Source: Saccharothrix saharensis (GTDB taxonomy: Bacteria; Actinomycetota; Actinomycetes; Mycobacteriales; Pseudonocardiaceae). Taken from it: DNA of 64,000 nucleotides. Positions 18,201 through 25,937 of the stretch are shown piece by piece (position 1 is the first letter of the stretch; every line of letters starts with the position of its first letter). The stretch is from positions 2,790,001-2,854,000 of the forward strand of contig NZ_VFPP01000001.1 in assembly GCF_006716745.1 (NCBI RefSeq), read 5' to 3'. The translations under genes were made by a program, and so were the position numbers. A model generated the notes under the pieces. It saw only the letters and a program-made list of their open reading frames with translations, searched no databases and was not told the origin of the DNA.

Positions 18201-18659
18201 GGCTACGCCGACGCAATGAGCCTGCACGGTGCCGCACGCGACGCCCACACCTTGGCCGCGGACGTCCTCGCTGATCCGGTCGCCTCCAGGGAGCACCTAC
18301 TGCGCGCAGTGAGGCTCTTCCTCCGCACCGGCGGTTCGGATGAGGTGGCCACTGCCATCGCGACCTTGCGGGCTAACCGGCGCTGCACTGCATCGGAACG
18401 GGCGTGGATCGCGGCAGAGCTGTGCGTGGCGAACGAGAGCCATACGGCCAGAAACCTGTGGCTGGACGCCCTTGTCGGCCCGGACGTTCAGCTGGGCCTA
18501 CGCGTACAGGCAGCCGAGGAGCTTCGCGAACTGGGCGCGGTAGATCAGGGCCGAGCCGCGATCGACACGGCGGCTCTCGTATCGGGGCTAACCAATGCCG
18601 AGGCCGACCGGCTCGCCCGGCTGCGCCGGTGGCTGGAGGAGCCGATCGGCGCAAGGTGA
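15255..18659 (+). CDS. HTH-NACHT NTPase with C-terminal helical repeats
   Basis: 1134 aa from GTG 15255 (GAGGAGAGG just upstream). Residues 20-95 resemble an Xre-like helix-turn-helix (VNRLVPLVRPHIPRNELYEI, then ERADVERLARALSV). Residues 188-330 are a NACHT NTPase: Walker A GDPGYGKS (195-202), Walker B LIVVDGLDEIHD (278-289), and sensor LVITSRPLP. A helical domain ends with FRFIHQSIVEYLAAR near 500, the usual close of the NACHT-associated winged helix. The remaining 600 residues are Ala/Leu-rich repeats of HEAT/ARM type, the probable ligand sensor. No nuclease motif is seen. Role as signalling regulator or phage sensor is inferred. Confidence 0.8.
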   Translation: MPRVPQGGRKHRGEAGPLPALTGFHARLAEAMGNAGIGSVNRLVPLVRPHIPRNELYEICGGRALPERADVERLARALSVSSEHLLPTWEEAKAALERETLLSMSARGAAKASWRDLPLPADSLLDILNAQHAASDTFPYRLLGVNPPPVSRIHVKSALRPAEAPKRKEKEDPSARLPVPLDVALGRHEHLLIVGDPGYGKSMLGRSLVRQLSDRWLRLATAEPIGEAVVPLYVPAVQVPPTGSWSRRLAAVVRNNNYLVAEPEPALFANRVRDVRWLIVVDGLDEIHDPDRRHELLNILNRLMLHRGPYRLVITSRPLPHGELELLRAPDLGEYTLQPFGHDQLSEFAHDWFEAQGADDAAEEADRFLDHIAESHLSEVVQVPLLATIAAAMQTTSPKRPLPATQVELYERVVDELLHARQPTGSDTAWRSWLRGSRESLLSFLARLHLDGEIPLLPAAQRWVDLNRPADLVPPRDSERHVEQVLVDSGLLTVSGGVFRFIHQSIVEYLAARYHAERAGASFEGMQRWVDQAVERATSGNLALFTLAIWSRHESHDGGMIVRRLLAIGVKAVETLVRLVTAGVALDADLEKAVVDRLIALLHETTHSLDPVGLIRMVGELPTLAYRLEELVASNTTKLESRVKAASAYAWVVDESRGAEMLYELVGSADSTGRLDIFYALQALGHDGAILVDLAQSVLDDRGTDRWTRVNAAYALVECDRAEGAADLVMDLAKNSDITDSVFVHAASFVLAVRGRQCAGDIMRMMDGHRHIHVWCLDELAKALGEVGAHDALAQLGRYVFEHPEADGDSDLVNGVVRAWSLSAGERGAGHEVADTIRSAPHISQDTKLWAAREMHRMGLQREAADLIMRIAPRPEHGDHDVSFWWAFEVPLETDRGKYLSHIIRVTGDHGLVKFSKLTDVVIQGGNADTVVEAARRLLTNPVERQGCRLAAVRAWLRADVTAAPTILPILRGFQPGPEERLGYADAMSLHGAARDAHTLAADVLADPVASREHLLRAVRLFLRTGGSDEVATAIATLRANRRCTASERAWIAAELCVANESHTARNLWLDALVGPDVQLGLRVQAAEELRELGAVDQGRAAIDTAALVSGLTNAEADRLARLRRWLEEPIGAR

Positions 18660-19884
18660 ACCGCCGGACCCGTAGCCGACACGTCGGTCCATGGCGAAGG
18701 TCTCAAGCCGGCCCAACCAGATGCCAGCACCATCGGTGCTGACCAGAATCACTTGAACACACTCTATGTCACTCGGAAGCCATCGTCGTAGATCACTGCC
18801 ATGATCAGCATTCCGGGCAATTATGAGGCCTGATCAACGATTACGAACTCACAGAAGCCTAGCCGCACGCCACACCGCGTGGCCAACTTCTGACACCCAA
18901 AGACGTTGGACACCTTGTACCTGCCGAGAACTCCATCCACGCAGGTAGAGGACGTGCAAGGCCAAAAACCTCGAAGCGCTCACAGCACGGCTATATCCGC
19001 CGTGCAAAGGCGGCGGACAACCTGCGCTCAGGTGACCTGAGTGAGGGCTTGCGTCCAGGACGCAACCGTAGGCTGGCAACCATGTTGCGCTCGAAGTCAC
19101 TGCGGCCGCCCGATCCGCCTGCGTGCTGCCACGCCACGACATGAGCACGAAGCGCACATCGTCCCCAGGCGGATGGCCGGGATCCTCGGCGGGAAGGTGG
19201 CGGCGATCCACTCGGCGAGCGTGTTGGGGCGCGGCGGAACGGCCACCGACACGGTGCGGTCCTCAGCAATCAGAAAAGGATGGGACGTTCAGGTGACCGG
19301 ATTTCCTCATCGCGATGACGAAGCACGCCGGAGAACGCCCGAATTGGCCGGTTCAGTTCGCCTTGCCCGTCGAAGCGGCTGCGGAATCTGCACCTCACGT
19401 TGTCCGGCGACGTGGACAGCCCGGGGACAGCCTCGCTCGATGGAACAGCCTGAATTGCAATCGGCGGCCTTGGTACCGATTCGAACAAGAGTGTCGCAGC
19501 GCTTGGAGAGCCTCCAGCCCACGCTCATGGCGGCACGCGGCGACGACAGCCGATCGCAGCAAGACACCACGCTACAGCGCTGTGCATGCACCGGGATTGC
19601 GCAGGCGACCAGCTCGACGTCTTCGAACGCGGAGACTCGCCGACCGGCATCAAACGGCCCGGTTGCGCGGCACCTCGTGGTTCACGCGCAGCTCGCAGGC
19701 GACCTTCCACGGTCGTGGGCGACGGTACCGGAGGGTTAGCGGGGTTGCCGAAGGGTAGCCCAGTCCACATCGGTCGCGTCCCGGGCCGTGGTCCACCGGG
19801 CGTTCGACAGGGCGTGATCGGATGCGGAGGCTGCGCATGATCCGACCGGCAAGCCTGTCCGAAGGGCGCGGAAGGCAGGAAGAG
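18660..19884. other. 1.2-kb stretch without a supported gene
   Basis: Open frames on both strands are Arg/Ser-rich, lack recognisable motifs and have no convincing starts. Two local features stand out: TTGCGTCCAGGACGCAA, a 17-bp palindrome at 19049-19065, and 18783-18823, which resembles the solo IS end at 10168-10206. The region is probably eroded mobile DNA between the NACHT block and the next operon. Confidence 0.5.
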
Positions 19885-20835
19885 ATGCAGAGGCGGGGTC
19901 GGCGGCTGGGGTGGCTGAGCTTCGCGCTGGGCGTGGTGCAGCTGGCGGCACCGGGCGTGATGCGCCGGCTCGGCGGTGTGGACGACTCCGCGCGGTCGCG
20001 GGCGGTGGTGCCGGTCGTCGGAGCGCGGGAGCTGGTCCACGCAGCCGGGCTCCTGACGAGCCGACGGAAGGGCACCTGGGCGTGGACCAGGGTCGTGGGC
20101 GACGCGATGGACCTGACCGCGCTGGGGGTGGCCCTCGCCCACCGCGACGGGGCCCGCCGACGGCGTCTGGTCGGGGTCACCGGCGCCGTCGCCGGGATCA
20201 CGGCACTGGACCTGCTGACCGCCGTACAGGCCACCCGAGAGGCACGCACCGGTTCCGCGCCGGCGGGGCAGGGCCTGCGCAAAGGAGGATCCGTGGAGCT
20301 GACAGCGACGACAACCATTCGCAAACCCCCGTCGGAGGTCTACGCGTTCTGGCGCGACCTGGAGAACCTCCCGACGTTCATGGCGCACCTCGAACAGGTG
20401 CGCACCACCGGTGACCGGACGAGCCACTGGTCGGCCAGTGCCCCGTTCGGCAAGAGCGTCGAGTGGGACGCGGAGATCACCGACGAGACGCCCGGCGAGA
20501 AGATCGTGTGGCGGTCGACCGGGGAAGCCGCGGTGCCGAACGCCGGCACGGTGCGGTTCACACCCGCCCCGGACGGTGTGAGCACCGAGGTGTTCGTCGT
20601 CCTGGTGTACGAGATCCCCGGCGGCGCGGTCGGCAAGGCGGTCGCCAAGTACTTCGGCGAGGAACCGCACCAGCAGCTCGACGACGACCTGCGCCGGTTC
20701 AAACAGGTCGTGGAGACCGGCGAGGTGGTCCGCTCGGACGGTGCGCCGTGGGGCAAGCGGGCGCGCGAGGAATTCCCGCAACGGCCGGCGCAACCGCTGT
20801 CGGATTCCGAGCTCGCGAAGGGAGCGGACGCATGA
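19885..20835 (+). CDS. Membrane-anchored SRPBCC-family protein
   Basis: 316 aa from ATG 19885 (AGGAAGAG upstream; an in-frame ATG at 19822 exists). The first 120 residues hold about three hydrophobic helices ([42 protein letters not shown]). Residues 140-285 are a START/SRPBCC ligand-binding fold: [20 protein letters not shown], then [20 protein letters not shown]. Such SRPBCC proteins bind lipids or polyketide-like ligands. Its stop overlaps the dehydrogenase start (ATGA), so the two are translationally coupled. Confidence 0.8.
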   Translation: MQRRGRRLGWLSFALGVVQLAAPGVMRRLGGVDDSARSRAVVPVVGARELVHAAGLLTSRRKGTWAWTRVVGDAMDLTALGVALAHRDGARRRRLVGVTGAVAGITALDLLTAVQATREARTGSAPAGQGLRKGGSVELTATTTIRKPPSEVYAFWRDLENLPTFMAHLEQVRTTGDRTSHWSASAPFGKSVEWDAEITDETPGEKIVWRSTGEAAVPNAGTVRFTPAPDGVSTEVFVVLVYEIPGGAVGKAVAKYFGEEPHQQLDDDLRRFKQVVETGEVVRSDGAPWGKRAREEFPQRPAQPLSDSELAKGADA

Positions 20836-22007
20836 GGGCGAACACCTGGGCGGGCCGCAACAAGGTCGAGGTCCGCGACGTGCCGGACCCGAAGATCCTC
20901 AACAGCCGTGATGCGATCGTCCGGATCACCTCCACCGCGATCTGCGGCTCGGACCTGCACCTGGTCGACGGCTACGTGCCGACCATGCAGGACGGCGACG
21001 TGCTGGGGCACGAGTTCATGGGCGAGGTGGTCGAGGTCGGTCCGGGTGTCGGCCCCGACAAGCTGCGCGTCGGCGACCGGGTCGTGGTGCCGTTCCCGAT
21101 CGCCTGCGGCGCGTGCGCGGCCTGCGCGGCCGAGCTGTACTCCTGCTGCGAGAACTCCAACCCCAACGCCGGGATCGCGGAGAAGATGTTCGGTCACCCG
21201 GTCGCCGGGATCTTCGGCTACTCCCACCTGACCGGGGGTTTCGCGGGCGGTCAGGCGCAGTACGCGCGCGTGCCGTTCGCCGACGTCGGCCCGCTGAAGA
21301 TCGAGTCCGACCTGACCGACGAGCAGGTGCTGTTCCTGTCCGACATCCTGCCCACCGGTTACATGGGCGCCGAGATGTGCGACATCCAACCCAGCGACGT
21401 GGTGGCCGTGTGGGGCGCGGGCCCGGTCGGTCAGTTCGCCATGGACAGCGCCCGGCTCCTCGGCGCGGCGCAGGTCATCGCGATCGACAAGGAGCCCTAC
21501 CGGCTGGAGATGGCGGAACGGGCGGGCCACACGCCGGTGAACTTCGACGAGGTCGACGTCCGCTCTCGGTTGCTGGAGCTGACCGGTGGGCGCGGCCCGG
21601 ACAAGTGCATCGACGCGGTCGGCCTGGAGGCCACCCACGGCAGCGCGCACGTCGCCGCCTACGATCGGATCAAGCAGGCCGTGCGGTCGGAGACCGAACG
21701 CCCGCACACGTTGCGCCAGGCGATCCTGTCGTGCCGCAGCGGCGGTGTGGTCTCGGTGATCGGCGTGTACGGCGGCCTGCTGGACAAGTTCCCGGCCGGG
21801 GCGTGGATGAACCGGTCGCTGACCCTGCGCACGGGGCAGTGCCACGTGCAGCGCTACATGAAGCCGCTGCTGGAGCGCATCGAACGCGGGGAGATCGACC
21901 CGACCCGGATCATCACCCACACCCTGCCGCTCGACGAGGCGGAACGCGGCTTCGAGATCTTCAAGAACAAGCAGGAAAACTGCGAGAAGGTCGTCCTGAA
22001 ACCCTGA
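20832..22007 (+). CDS. Zn-dependent alcohol/formaldehyde dehydrogenase-like protein
   Basis: 391-aa medium-chain dehydrogenase of the glutathione-independent formaldehyde dehydrogenase type. The catalytic zinc site has Cys in AICGSDLH and the GHEFMGEV block. The structural zinc has four cysteines in [15 protein letters not shown], and the Rossmann motif reads [12 protein letters not shown] large insert and the ending [13 protein letters not shown] are typical of this subgroup, which usually uses NAD to oxidise aldehydes or polyols. It is coupled to the SRPBCC gene by an ATGA overlap. The exact substrate is unknown. Confidence 0.88.
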   Translation: MRANTWAGRNKVEVRDVPDPKILNSRDAIVRITSTAICGSDLHLVDGYVPTMQDGDVLGHEFMGEVVEVGPGVGPDKLRVGDRVVVPFPIACGACAACAAELYSCCENSNPNAGIAEKMFGHPVAGIFGYSHLTGGFAGGQAQYARVPFADVGPLKIESDLTDEQVLFLSDILPTGYMGAEMCDIQPSDVVAVWGAGPVGQFAMDSARLLGAAQVIAIDKEPYRLEMAERAGHTPVNFDEVDVRSRLLELTGGRGPDKCIDAVGLEATHGSAHVAAYDRIKQAVRSETERPHTLRQAILSCRSGGVVSVIGVYGGLLDKFPAGAWMNRSLTLRTGQCHVQRYMKPLLERIERGEIDPTRIITHTLPLDEAERGFEIFKNKQENCEKVVLKP

Positions 22008-22156
22008 CGGTCACCCGCGTGCGGTGCTCTCGGTGCTCGTCGTGGTCGAAGATCCGGTCCGGCCTCCCCGTGCGAACGCCGACGAGGAGCACCACCGGCC
22101 CCGAGCGCCACGAGGTCGTCCAAGTCCGGCCGAAGCGAGGCAGCGAGGTGAACCAC

Positions 22157-22407
22157 ATGAGCGCACCACGCCAGGTGGCCGTCGGGGTGCTGGCCGACGA
22201 AGGGCTTCCCGAACGGGTGATCACGGCGGTCGCCGACGAGTTGCCCGGCGTCTTCGCCGCCCAGGTTGAGCGGGCAGGCAGGATGGCGGGTGAAGCATGA
22301 GGTGGTCCAGCTGCCGCTGGACGAGGACGGTGACATCCCGATGCGCGCGTTGTCGCGGCAGCGCCGGCGGGACCGGGGCTGGGACCTGCTGGTCCTGGTC
22401 ACCGATC
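22157..22407 (+). pseudogene. Conserved actinobacterial protein, frameshifted and cut by IS copy 2
   Basis: ATG 22157 starts RQVAVGVLADEGLPERVITA and VADELPGVF. The sequence then shifts frame near 22266 and continues GWRVKHEVVQLPLDEDGDIP and GWDLLVLVTDL up to the left end of the IS element. The two parts fit one family of actinobacterial hypothetical proteins with an N-terminal VGVLADPG block and a WDLLVxLTDLP motif. The gene is broken twice: by a one-base frameshift and by the IS insertion at 22408. No downstream remainder is seen past the IS. Confidence 0.6.
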
Positions 22408-23584
22408 TTGTGCCGCTCGAAAAGTCATCGCTGCTGGTAGAGCGGGTGTCGCCGCGTTGAGACCATGTCCGGGTGATCGTGTCCCTGCTGTACAAGGTGA
22501 CCCGGACGTTGCTGTCCGTCCCGTCGGTGCTGCTGCGCGGCGAGGCAGCGAAGGATGCCGAGCTGCTCGTGCTGCGGCACGAGAACGCGGTCCTTCGTCG
22601 GCAACTCGCAGGCCCGGTCCGCTACGAGCCCGCGGACCGGTTCTGGTTCGCCGCCCTGTCCGCACTGGTGAATCGCCGCCGGTGGCGGGAGGTCTTCCCG
22701 GTCACGCCGGGCACCCTGCTCACCTGGCACCGCAAACTCATAGCCCGCAAGTGGGACCACTCCGCGCGTCGACGTGCCGGGCGCCCACCAACCCGAGCGA
22801 CGGTCAGACGCTCGTACTGCGGCTCGCCAGGGAGAACCCGCGATGGGGGCACCGTCGGATACAGGGCGAACTGGCCCGCCTCGGCCACCACATCGCCCAC
22901 TCGACGGTCTGGCAGATCCTGCGCGACGCGGGCATCGACCCGATACCACGCCGCAATGGTCCGACCTGGCGGGAGTTCCTCACCGCCCAGGCCCAGGGCA
23001 TCATCGCGGCGGACTTCCTCCACCTCGACACCGTGCTCGGCAGGCGTCTGTACGCGTTGGTATTCCTCGAACACGGCACCCGCCGCCTGCACGTCACCGG
23101 CGTCACGTCCCACCCGACCCGGGAGTGGACGACCCAGCAGGCCAGGAACCTCGCCGCCGACCTCGGACATCGGATGGAGTCGCTGCGCTTCCTTCTCCGT
23201 GACCGCGACGGCAAGTACAGCCAGACGTTCGACAGCGTCTTCCTGGCGGACGACCTACGCATCATCAAGAGCGCGCCGCAGGCACCCCGGATGAACGCCC
23301 ACTGCGAACGGGTCATCGGCACCATCAGACGCGAACTCCTCGACCACATCCTGATCACCGGCGAAGCCCACGCACAACACGTCCTCACGACCTACGAAGA
23401 CCACTACAACCGGCACCGACCCCACCAGGCCCGCGACCAACTACCACCCGACGCCCGGCAACACCCTGCGGCAGTACACAACCTCGACACCCGCAGACTG
23501 CAACGCACCCGAGTTCTCGGCGGTCTGATCAACGAGTACAGACACGCCGCTTGACCAGCAGCGATGATTTTTCGAGCGGCACAA
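22408..23584 (+). mobile_element. IS element copy 2 (rve-type) with intact ends
   Basis: A 1177-bp element. Left end TTGTGCCGCTCGAAAAGTCA begins at 22408. The right end, read in reverse, begins TTGTGCCGCTCGAAAAATCA and ends at 23584, giving a 31-bp inverted repeat with one mismatch. It carries one transposase gene. No target-site duplication is obvious: flanks are ACCGATC and CACGCAG. It separates a broken conserved gene from an integrase that has lost its N-terminus, so insertion was accompanied or followed by deletion. Confidence 0.9.
22473..23554 (+). pseudogene. Transposase of IS copy 2, one frameshift
   Basis: GTG 22473 begins VSLLYKVTRTLLSVPS. An N-terminal part with LLVLRHENAVLRRQL and WFAALSALVNRRRW is followed by an HTH_21-like block (LARENPRWGHRRIQGEL) and an rve/DDE integrase core. 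The core has ADFLHLDT (first Asp), LRDRDGKYS (second Asp) and NAHCERVIGTIRRE (Glu). All catalytic residues are intact. A single missing base near 22808 (within ACGGTCAGACGC) breaks the frame after residue 112. Copy 1 retains the base, so the lesion is recent or could be a programmed shift site. IS3/IS481-like group. Confidence 0.85.
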
Positions 23585-23585
23585 C

Positions 23586-24245
23586 ACGCAGATCCCACGC
23601 GAAGCACGGCGCAAGGCGGCGGCTGCGGCGGCCCAGCGGATGCCGTGGAGTGAGACGGAGGTGAGAGAGTTCCTCTCCTCGATCCGCGACCACCGGCTCC
23701 ACGCGCCAGTGCTTCTGGCGCTGATCGGGATGCGGCCGGCAGAGGTCTGCGGCCTGCGTTGGTCAGCCGTTGACCTGGAGGCCGGGACGTTGTCGGTCGA
23801 GCTGACCAGGACGCTGGTCGAAGGCGAAGTCGAGGAAAAGGGGCCGAAGTCGGAGAAGGGCAAGCGCAAGCTCCCACTCCCCAAGCCCCTGCACGCGGCG
23901 CTCAAGGCGTTCAAGGCCCGGCAGGCCGCGGAGGCGATCAGGGCCGGTGAGCTGTACGAGCGGTCCGGGTTCGTGCTGGTCGACGAGCTGGGACGGCCCT
24001 GGAAGACCGACCGGCTCCGGCGGGCCATCTACAAGCTGATGGCCGAGGCGAAGGTCAGGAAGGTCCGGCCCTACGACGCCCGCCACGCCTGCCTGACCTA
24101 CCTGGCCACCTCGGGCGTACCCGACGTGATCGTCAGCGCTTGGGCGGGCCACGCGGACCTCAGCTTCACCAAGCGGGTCTACATCCACCCCAACGTCGAG
24201 CACCTGCGCCAAGCAGCCGACCAGCTCGACGAACTCCTGGGCTGA
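23586..24245 (+). pseudogene. Tyrosine integrase, catalytic domain only
   Basis: In frame from the IS end: QIPREARRKAAAAAAQRMPW, then a full catalytic domain with the first Arg in LIGMRPAEVCGLRW, the H-x-x-R-like box YDARHACLTYL, AGHADL and the nucleophile Tyr in TKRVYIHPN. The N-terminal core-binding domain was removed at the IS boundary. The stop at 24245 is 112 bp before attL, the same geometry as the intact integrase at 29245-30444 and its attR. So it belongs to a second, older element at the same tRNA. Confidence 0.75.
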
Positions 24246-24298
24246 ACAAGCAGTACGAGCGTTCGTGAGAAATTGTGAGATAGCGCTGCCCCGAAACG

Positions 24299-24340
24299 GG
24301 TCAGGGCCTTGTCTCACCGAAGTGATCCAAGGCCCTGACC
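24299..24340. terminator. Hairpin terminator after truncated integrase
   Basis: Perfect 13-bp inverted repeat GGTCAGGGCCTTG / CAAGGCCCTGACC with a 16-nt loop, 54 bp after the integrase stop and just before attL. GC-rich stem without a long T run, as usual in actinobacteria. Confidence 0.65.
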
Positions 24341-24357
24341 TGGGCTTACGCCCTCTA

Positions 24358-24406
24358 TCGACCGTCGGGACGACAGGATTTGAACCTGCGACCCCTTGAC
24401 CCCCAG
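24358..24406. repeat. attL: 49-bp copy of tRNA-Pro 3' half
   Basis: Identical over 49 bp to 30570-30618, where it forms the T arm, acceptor and anticodon-stem side of tRNA-Pro on the minus strand. After the repeat the tRNA sequence is lost here (GGACGTCGG instead of TCAAGTGCG). It therefore marks the left junction of the integrated element. Confidence 0.9.
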
Positions 24407-24502
24407 GACGTCGGGGTTGCCGTTTTGGCCGGTCAGGCGGTCCACAAGGGACATGCTCAATGTTCGCCCACCTGCGGGTTGTTCGCCTCCGTGCATGACG
24501 TG

Positions 24503-24522
24503 TGGTCCCCACGTGGTCCCCA
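24503..24522. repeat. Arm-type repeat, left end of the element
   Basis: TGGTCCCCACGTGGTCCCCA, two tandem TGGTCCCCA units. The same sequence with one change (A for C at the centre) occurs at 30459-30478 near the other end. Matching short repeats near both att sites are the expected layout of integrase or excisionase arm sites. Confidence 0.6.
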
Positions 24523-24562
24523 GATCCGCACTTGTCCCCGGATCAAGTGCGCTCGCTGAGCA

Positions 24563-24751
24563 CTACTCGTCGCGTTCCCGGAGCGCAGCCAGATCGCGGC
24601 GGAGCTGATCAACATCCCAGCGTGCATGACCGCCAGCGGTCACCAGCGTAGGTACCACCAACCCCTCGGCCCACCACCGCGCCAGCGTCGCGCGGCCTAC
24701 GCCGATTGACTTCGCCGCTTCACCCGTGCTGACCAGCCCACTTCCCGGCAT
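24563..24751 (-). CDS. Small MerR/excisionase-like HTH protein
   Basis: 62 aa. LVSTGEAAKSIGVGRATLARWW is a helix-turn-helix as in MerR N-terminal domains and excisionases, followed by the wing-like GGHARWDVDQLRRDL. No effector domain is present. It lies alone at the left end of the element, reading toward attL, next to the arm-type repeats. It may be a recombination directionality factor or a copy-control regulator. A second excisionase-like gene lies in the int operon, so its exact role is open. Confidence 0.65.
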   Translation of the reverse strand: MPGSGLVSTGEAAKSIGVGRATLARWWAEGLVVPTLVTAGGHARWDVDQLRRDLAALRERDE

Positions 24752-24793
24752 GCGTTCACTCTGACGGACGAATCACATCGAATCAGTGCAGGT

Positions 24794-24848
24794 GAGACGC
24801 TTCCCACGACATCAGACCTATGAGACGCTTGAGACGTTCGAGACGTTC
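24794..24848. repeat. Iteron-like repeats GAGACG(C/T)T
   Basis: Four 9-bp units starting GAGACG occur at 24794, 24822, 24831 and 24840, the last three head to tail without gaps. They lie between the small HTH gene and the 83-aa gene. Their regular spacing suggests binding sites for a replication or regulatory protein of the element. Confidence 0.55.
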
Positions 24849-24872
24849 TGACGCCCGAGGATTGGTCGCCAC

Positions 24873-25124
24873 ATGAAGTTCCAGATCACGCTCACCCCTC
24901 AGCAGGTGGCGCAGGTCATGGACTACATGCACCGCAAGGTCGAGGAGACCTGCGCTCACCTGCGCACAGCCGACATCGAAGGTGCCAACCAGGTGATGGA
25001 CGAGGTGCAGCGGGACGCGGGACAGGGTTGCCATGATCTGGTTCTCGACGCTATCGCTCGACGCTTCGGGCAACCGTCCTGGCGCGTTGCTGCCGATACG
25101 CCGGAATGGCGCAACTACGGATGA
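24873..25124 (+). CDS. Small acidic element protein, unknown
   Basis: 83 aa: MKFQITLTPQQVAQVMDYMH, then RKVEETCAHLRTADIEGANQ, ending PSWRVAADTPEWRNYG. Predicted to be mostly alpha-helical and soluble. I do not recognise a family. The coding character is good (GC-rich third positions, no rare-codon clusters), but there is no obvious ribosome site. It follows the iteron-like repeats directly and precedes the giant hairpin, so it may work in control of replication or maintenance. Confidence 0.6.
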   Translation: MKFQITLTPQQVAQVMDYMHRKVEETCAHLRTADIEGANQVMDEVQRDAGQGCHDLVLDAIARRFGQPSWRVAADTPEWRNYG

Positions 25125-25141
25125 TCACCCCACAGAGGGGC

Positions 25142-25279
25142 TTCGTGTCATCCCGCCGACCTGGCTCGCCCCAACCACACGTGTCAAGGGGGCACACTCG
25201 TCCATTCTGGACTGTCCTCTGAGGACTGCCCCCTTGACGCGTGTGGTTGCCCTCGTGGAGGTCGGCGGGATGACACGAA
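25142..25279. repeat. 138-bp inverted repeat (giant hairpin)
   Basis: Two 53-nt arms, 25142-25194 and 25227-25279, pair at 42 of 53 positions. The outer 21 bp are perfect (TTCGTGTCATCCCGCCGACC on one strand), followed by a 10-nt unpaired stretch, 9 paired, one mismatch and 12 paired (GTCAAGGGGGCA). A 32-nt loop holds a smaller dyad (GTCCTCTGAGGAC). It lies in a gene-free 480-bp part of the element. Candidate single- or double-strand origin for the HUH initiator, or a recombination/MITE structure. Confidence 0.75.
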
Positions 25280-25607
25280 ACCCGGTCCCCGCTGGTTCGC
25301 GAGCTGTCGGTGTCCTCCGGTCATCCTGCTGGCCTGCCCGTCCGGCGAGGACATGATCTTTTGGTTTGCGGACCCTGGTGGGGTCGGTCGGCCGCTGTCC
25401 CGCTCGCCCGGTCCCGGCCCTACCTCCCGTCGCCGGGCGCGGGTGGGTGGCCGGAGGCCGGGCCCCGCCCGCTTGCCCGAGCGACACAGGGACGGGGCCG
25501 AAGAGGACCTGGCGAGCGGGGACAGCAGAGTGCGGCCGAGCGGCCCCGCCAGGGGCCGCCTTGAACCAGTAGAGAAAATCCTCACCAGCAAGCCAGATCA
25601 GCAGCGA
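25280..25607. other. Non-coding part of the element
   Basis: About 330 bp after the hairpin. Proline/arginine-rich frames on both strands look like GC-bias artefacts. Together with the hairpin this is the largest gene-free part of the element and the best place for its origin of replication. Confidence 0.45.
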
Positions 25608-25937
25608 TCAGCCTTGGGGCGTGGTCTCCGTGCGGATCCAGTCGAAGTACGCCGGGTTGCCAGCGATCAGGGGAACGGCGACTACACAGGGCAGCTCGTA
25701 CGGATGCTCAAGGTTCGCCCGTTCCACAATGGCAGGCACCAGCTCGACCCGGGTGTGCAGCGTGGCGCGCGCTTCGGCATGAGCCTGCACGTCGTCAGCC
25801 CACCAGTAAGCAGAGCTGATGGGAGAGAAAGTGTGACCCGCTGCCGCCAAGCGGTCGACCACAAGGCTCCGGATGAATCGCGCGAGCCAGTCAGCGTCCG
25901 CTGCGGTGATCACGACTTCGCAAACGTCGGTAGTCAT
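25608..25937 (-). CDS. CutA1-like protein
   Basis: 109 aa matching the CutA1 family pattern: VCEVVITAADADWLARFIRS (strand and helix), then LVVDRLAAAGHT, the W in SSAYWWADDVQA, EARATLHTR, the HPYELPCVVAVPL block and GNPAYFDWI near the end. CutA1 proteins are trimeric and were linked to divalent cation tolerance; many have unknown roles. The ATG overlaps the stop of the Xre gene (ATGA), so the two form an operon. As cargo on an integrative element this is unusual. Confidence 0.8.
   Translation of the reverse strand: MTTDVCEVVITAADADWLARFIRSLVVDRLAAAGHTFSPISSAYWWADDVQAHAEARATLHTRVELVPAIVERANLEHPYELPCVVAVPLIAGNPAYFDWIRTETTPQG

Noticed and set aside
18849-19739. Several 90-230 aa open frames on both strands
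   Set aside because: Arg/Ser/Pro-rich composition without motifs or ribosome sites; typical of GC-rich non-coding DNA.
22401-22414. Target-site duplication for IS copy 2
   Set aside because: The bases flanking both ends do not match.
24358-24406. A second tRNA-Pro gene
   Set aside because: Only the 3' half matches; the 5' half is absent, so it is an attachment repeat, not a gene.
24794-24848. CRISPR-like array
   Set aside because: Units are only 9 bp and contiguous with no spacers, so they are iteron-like repeats.
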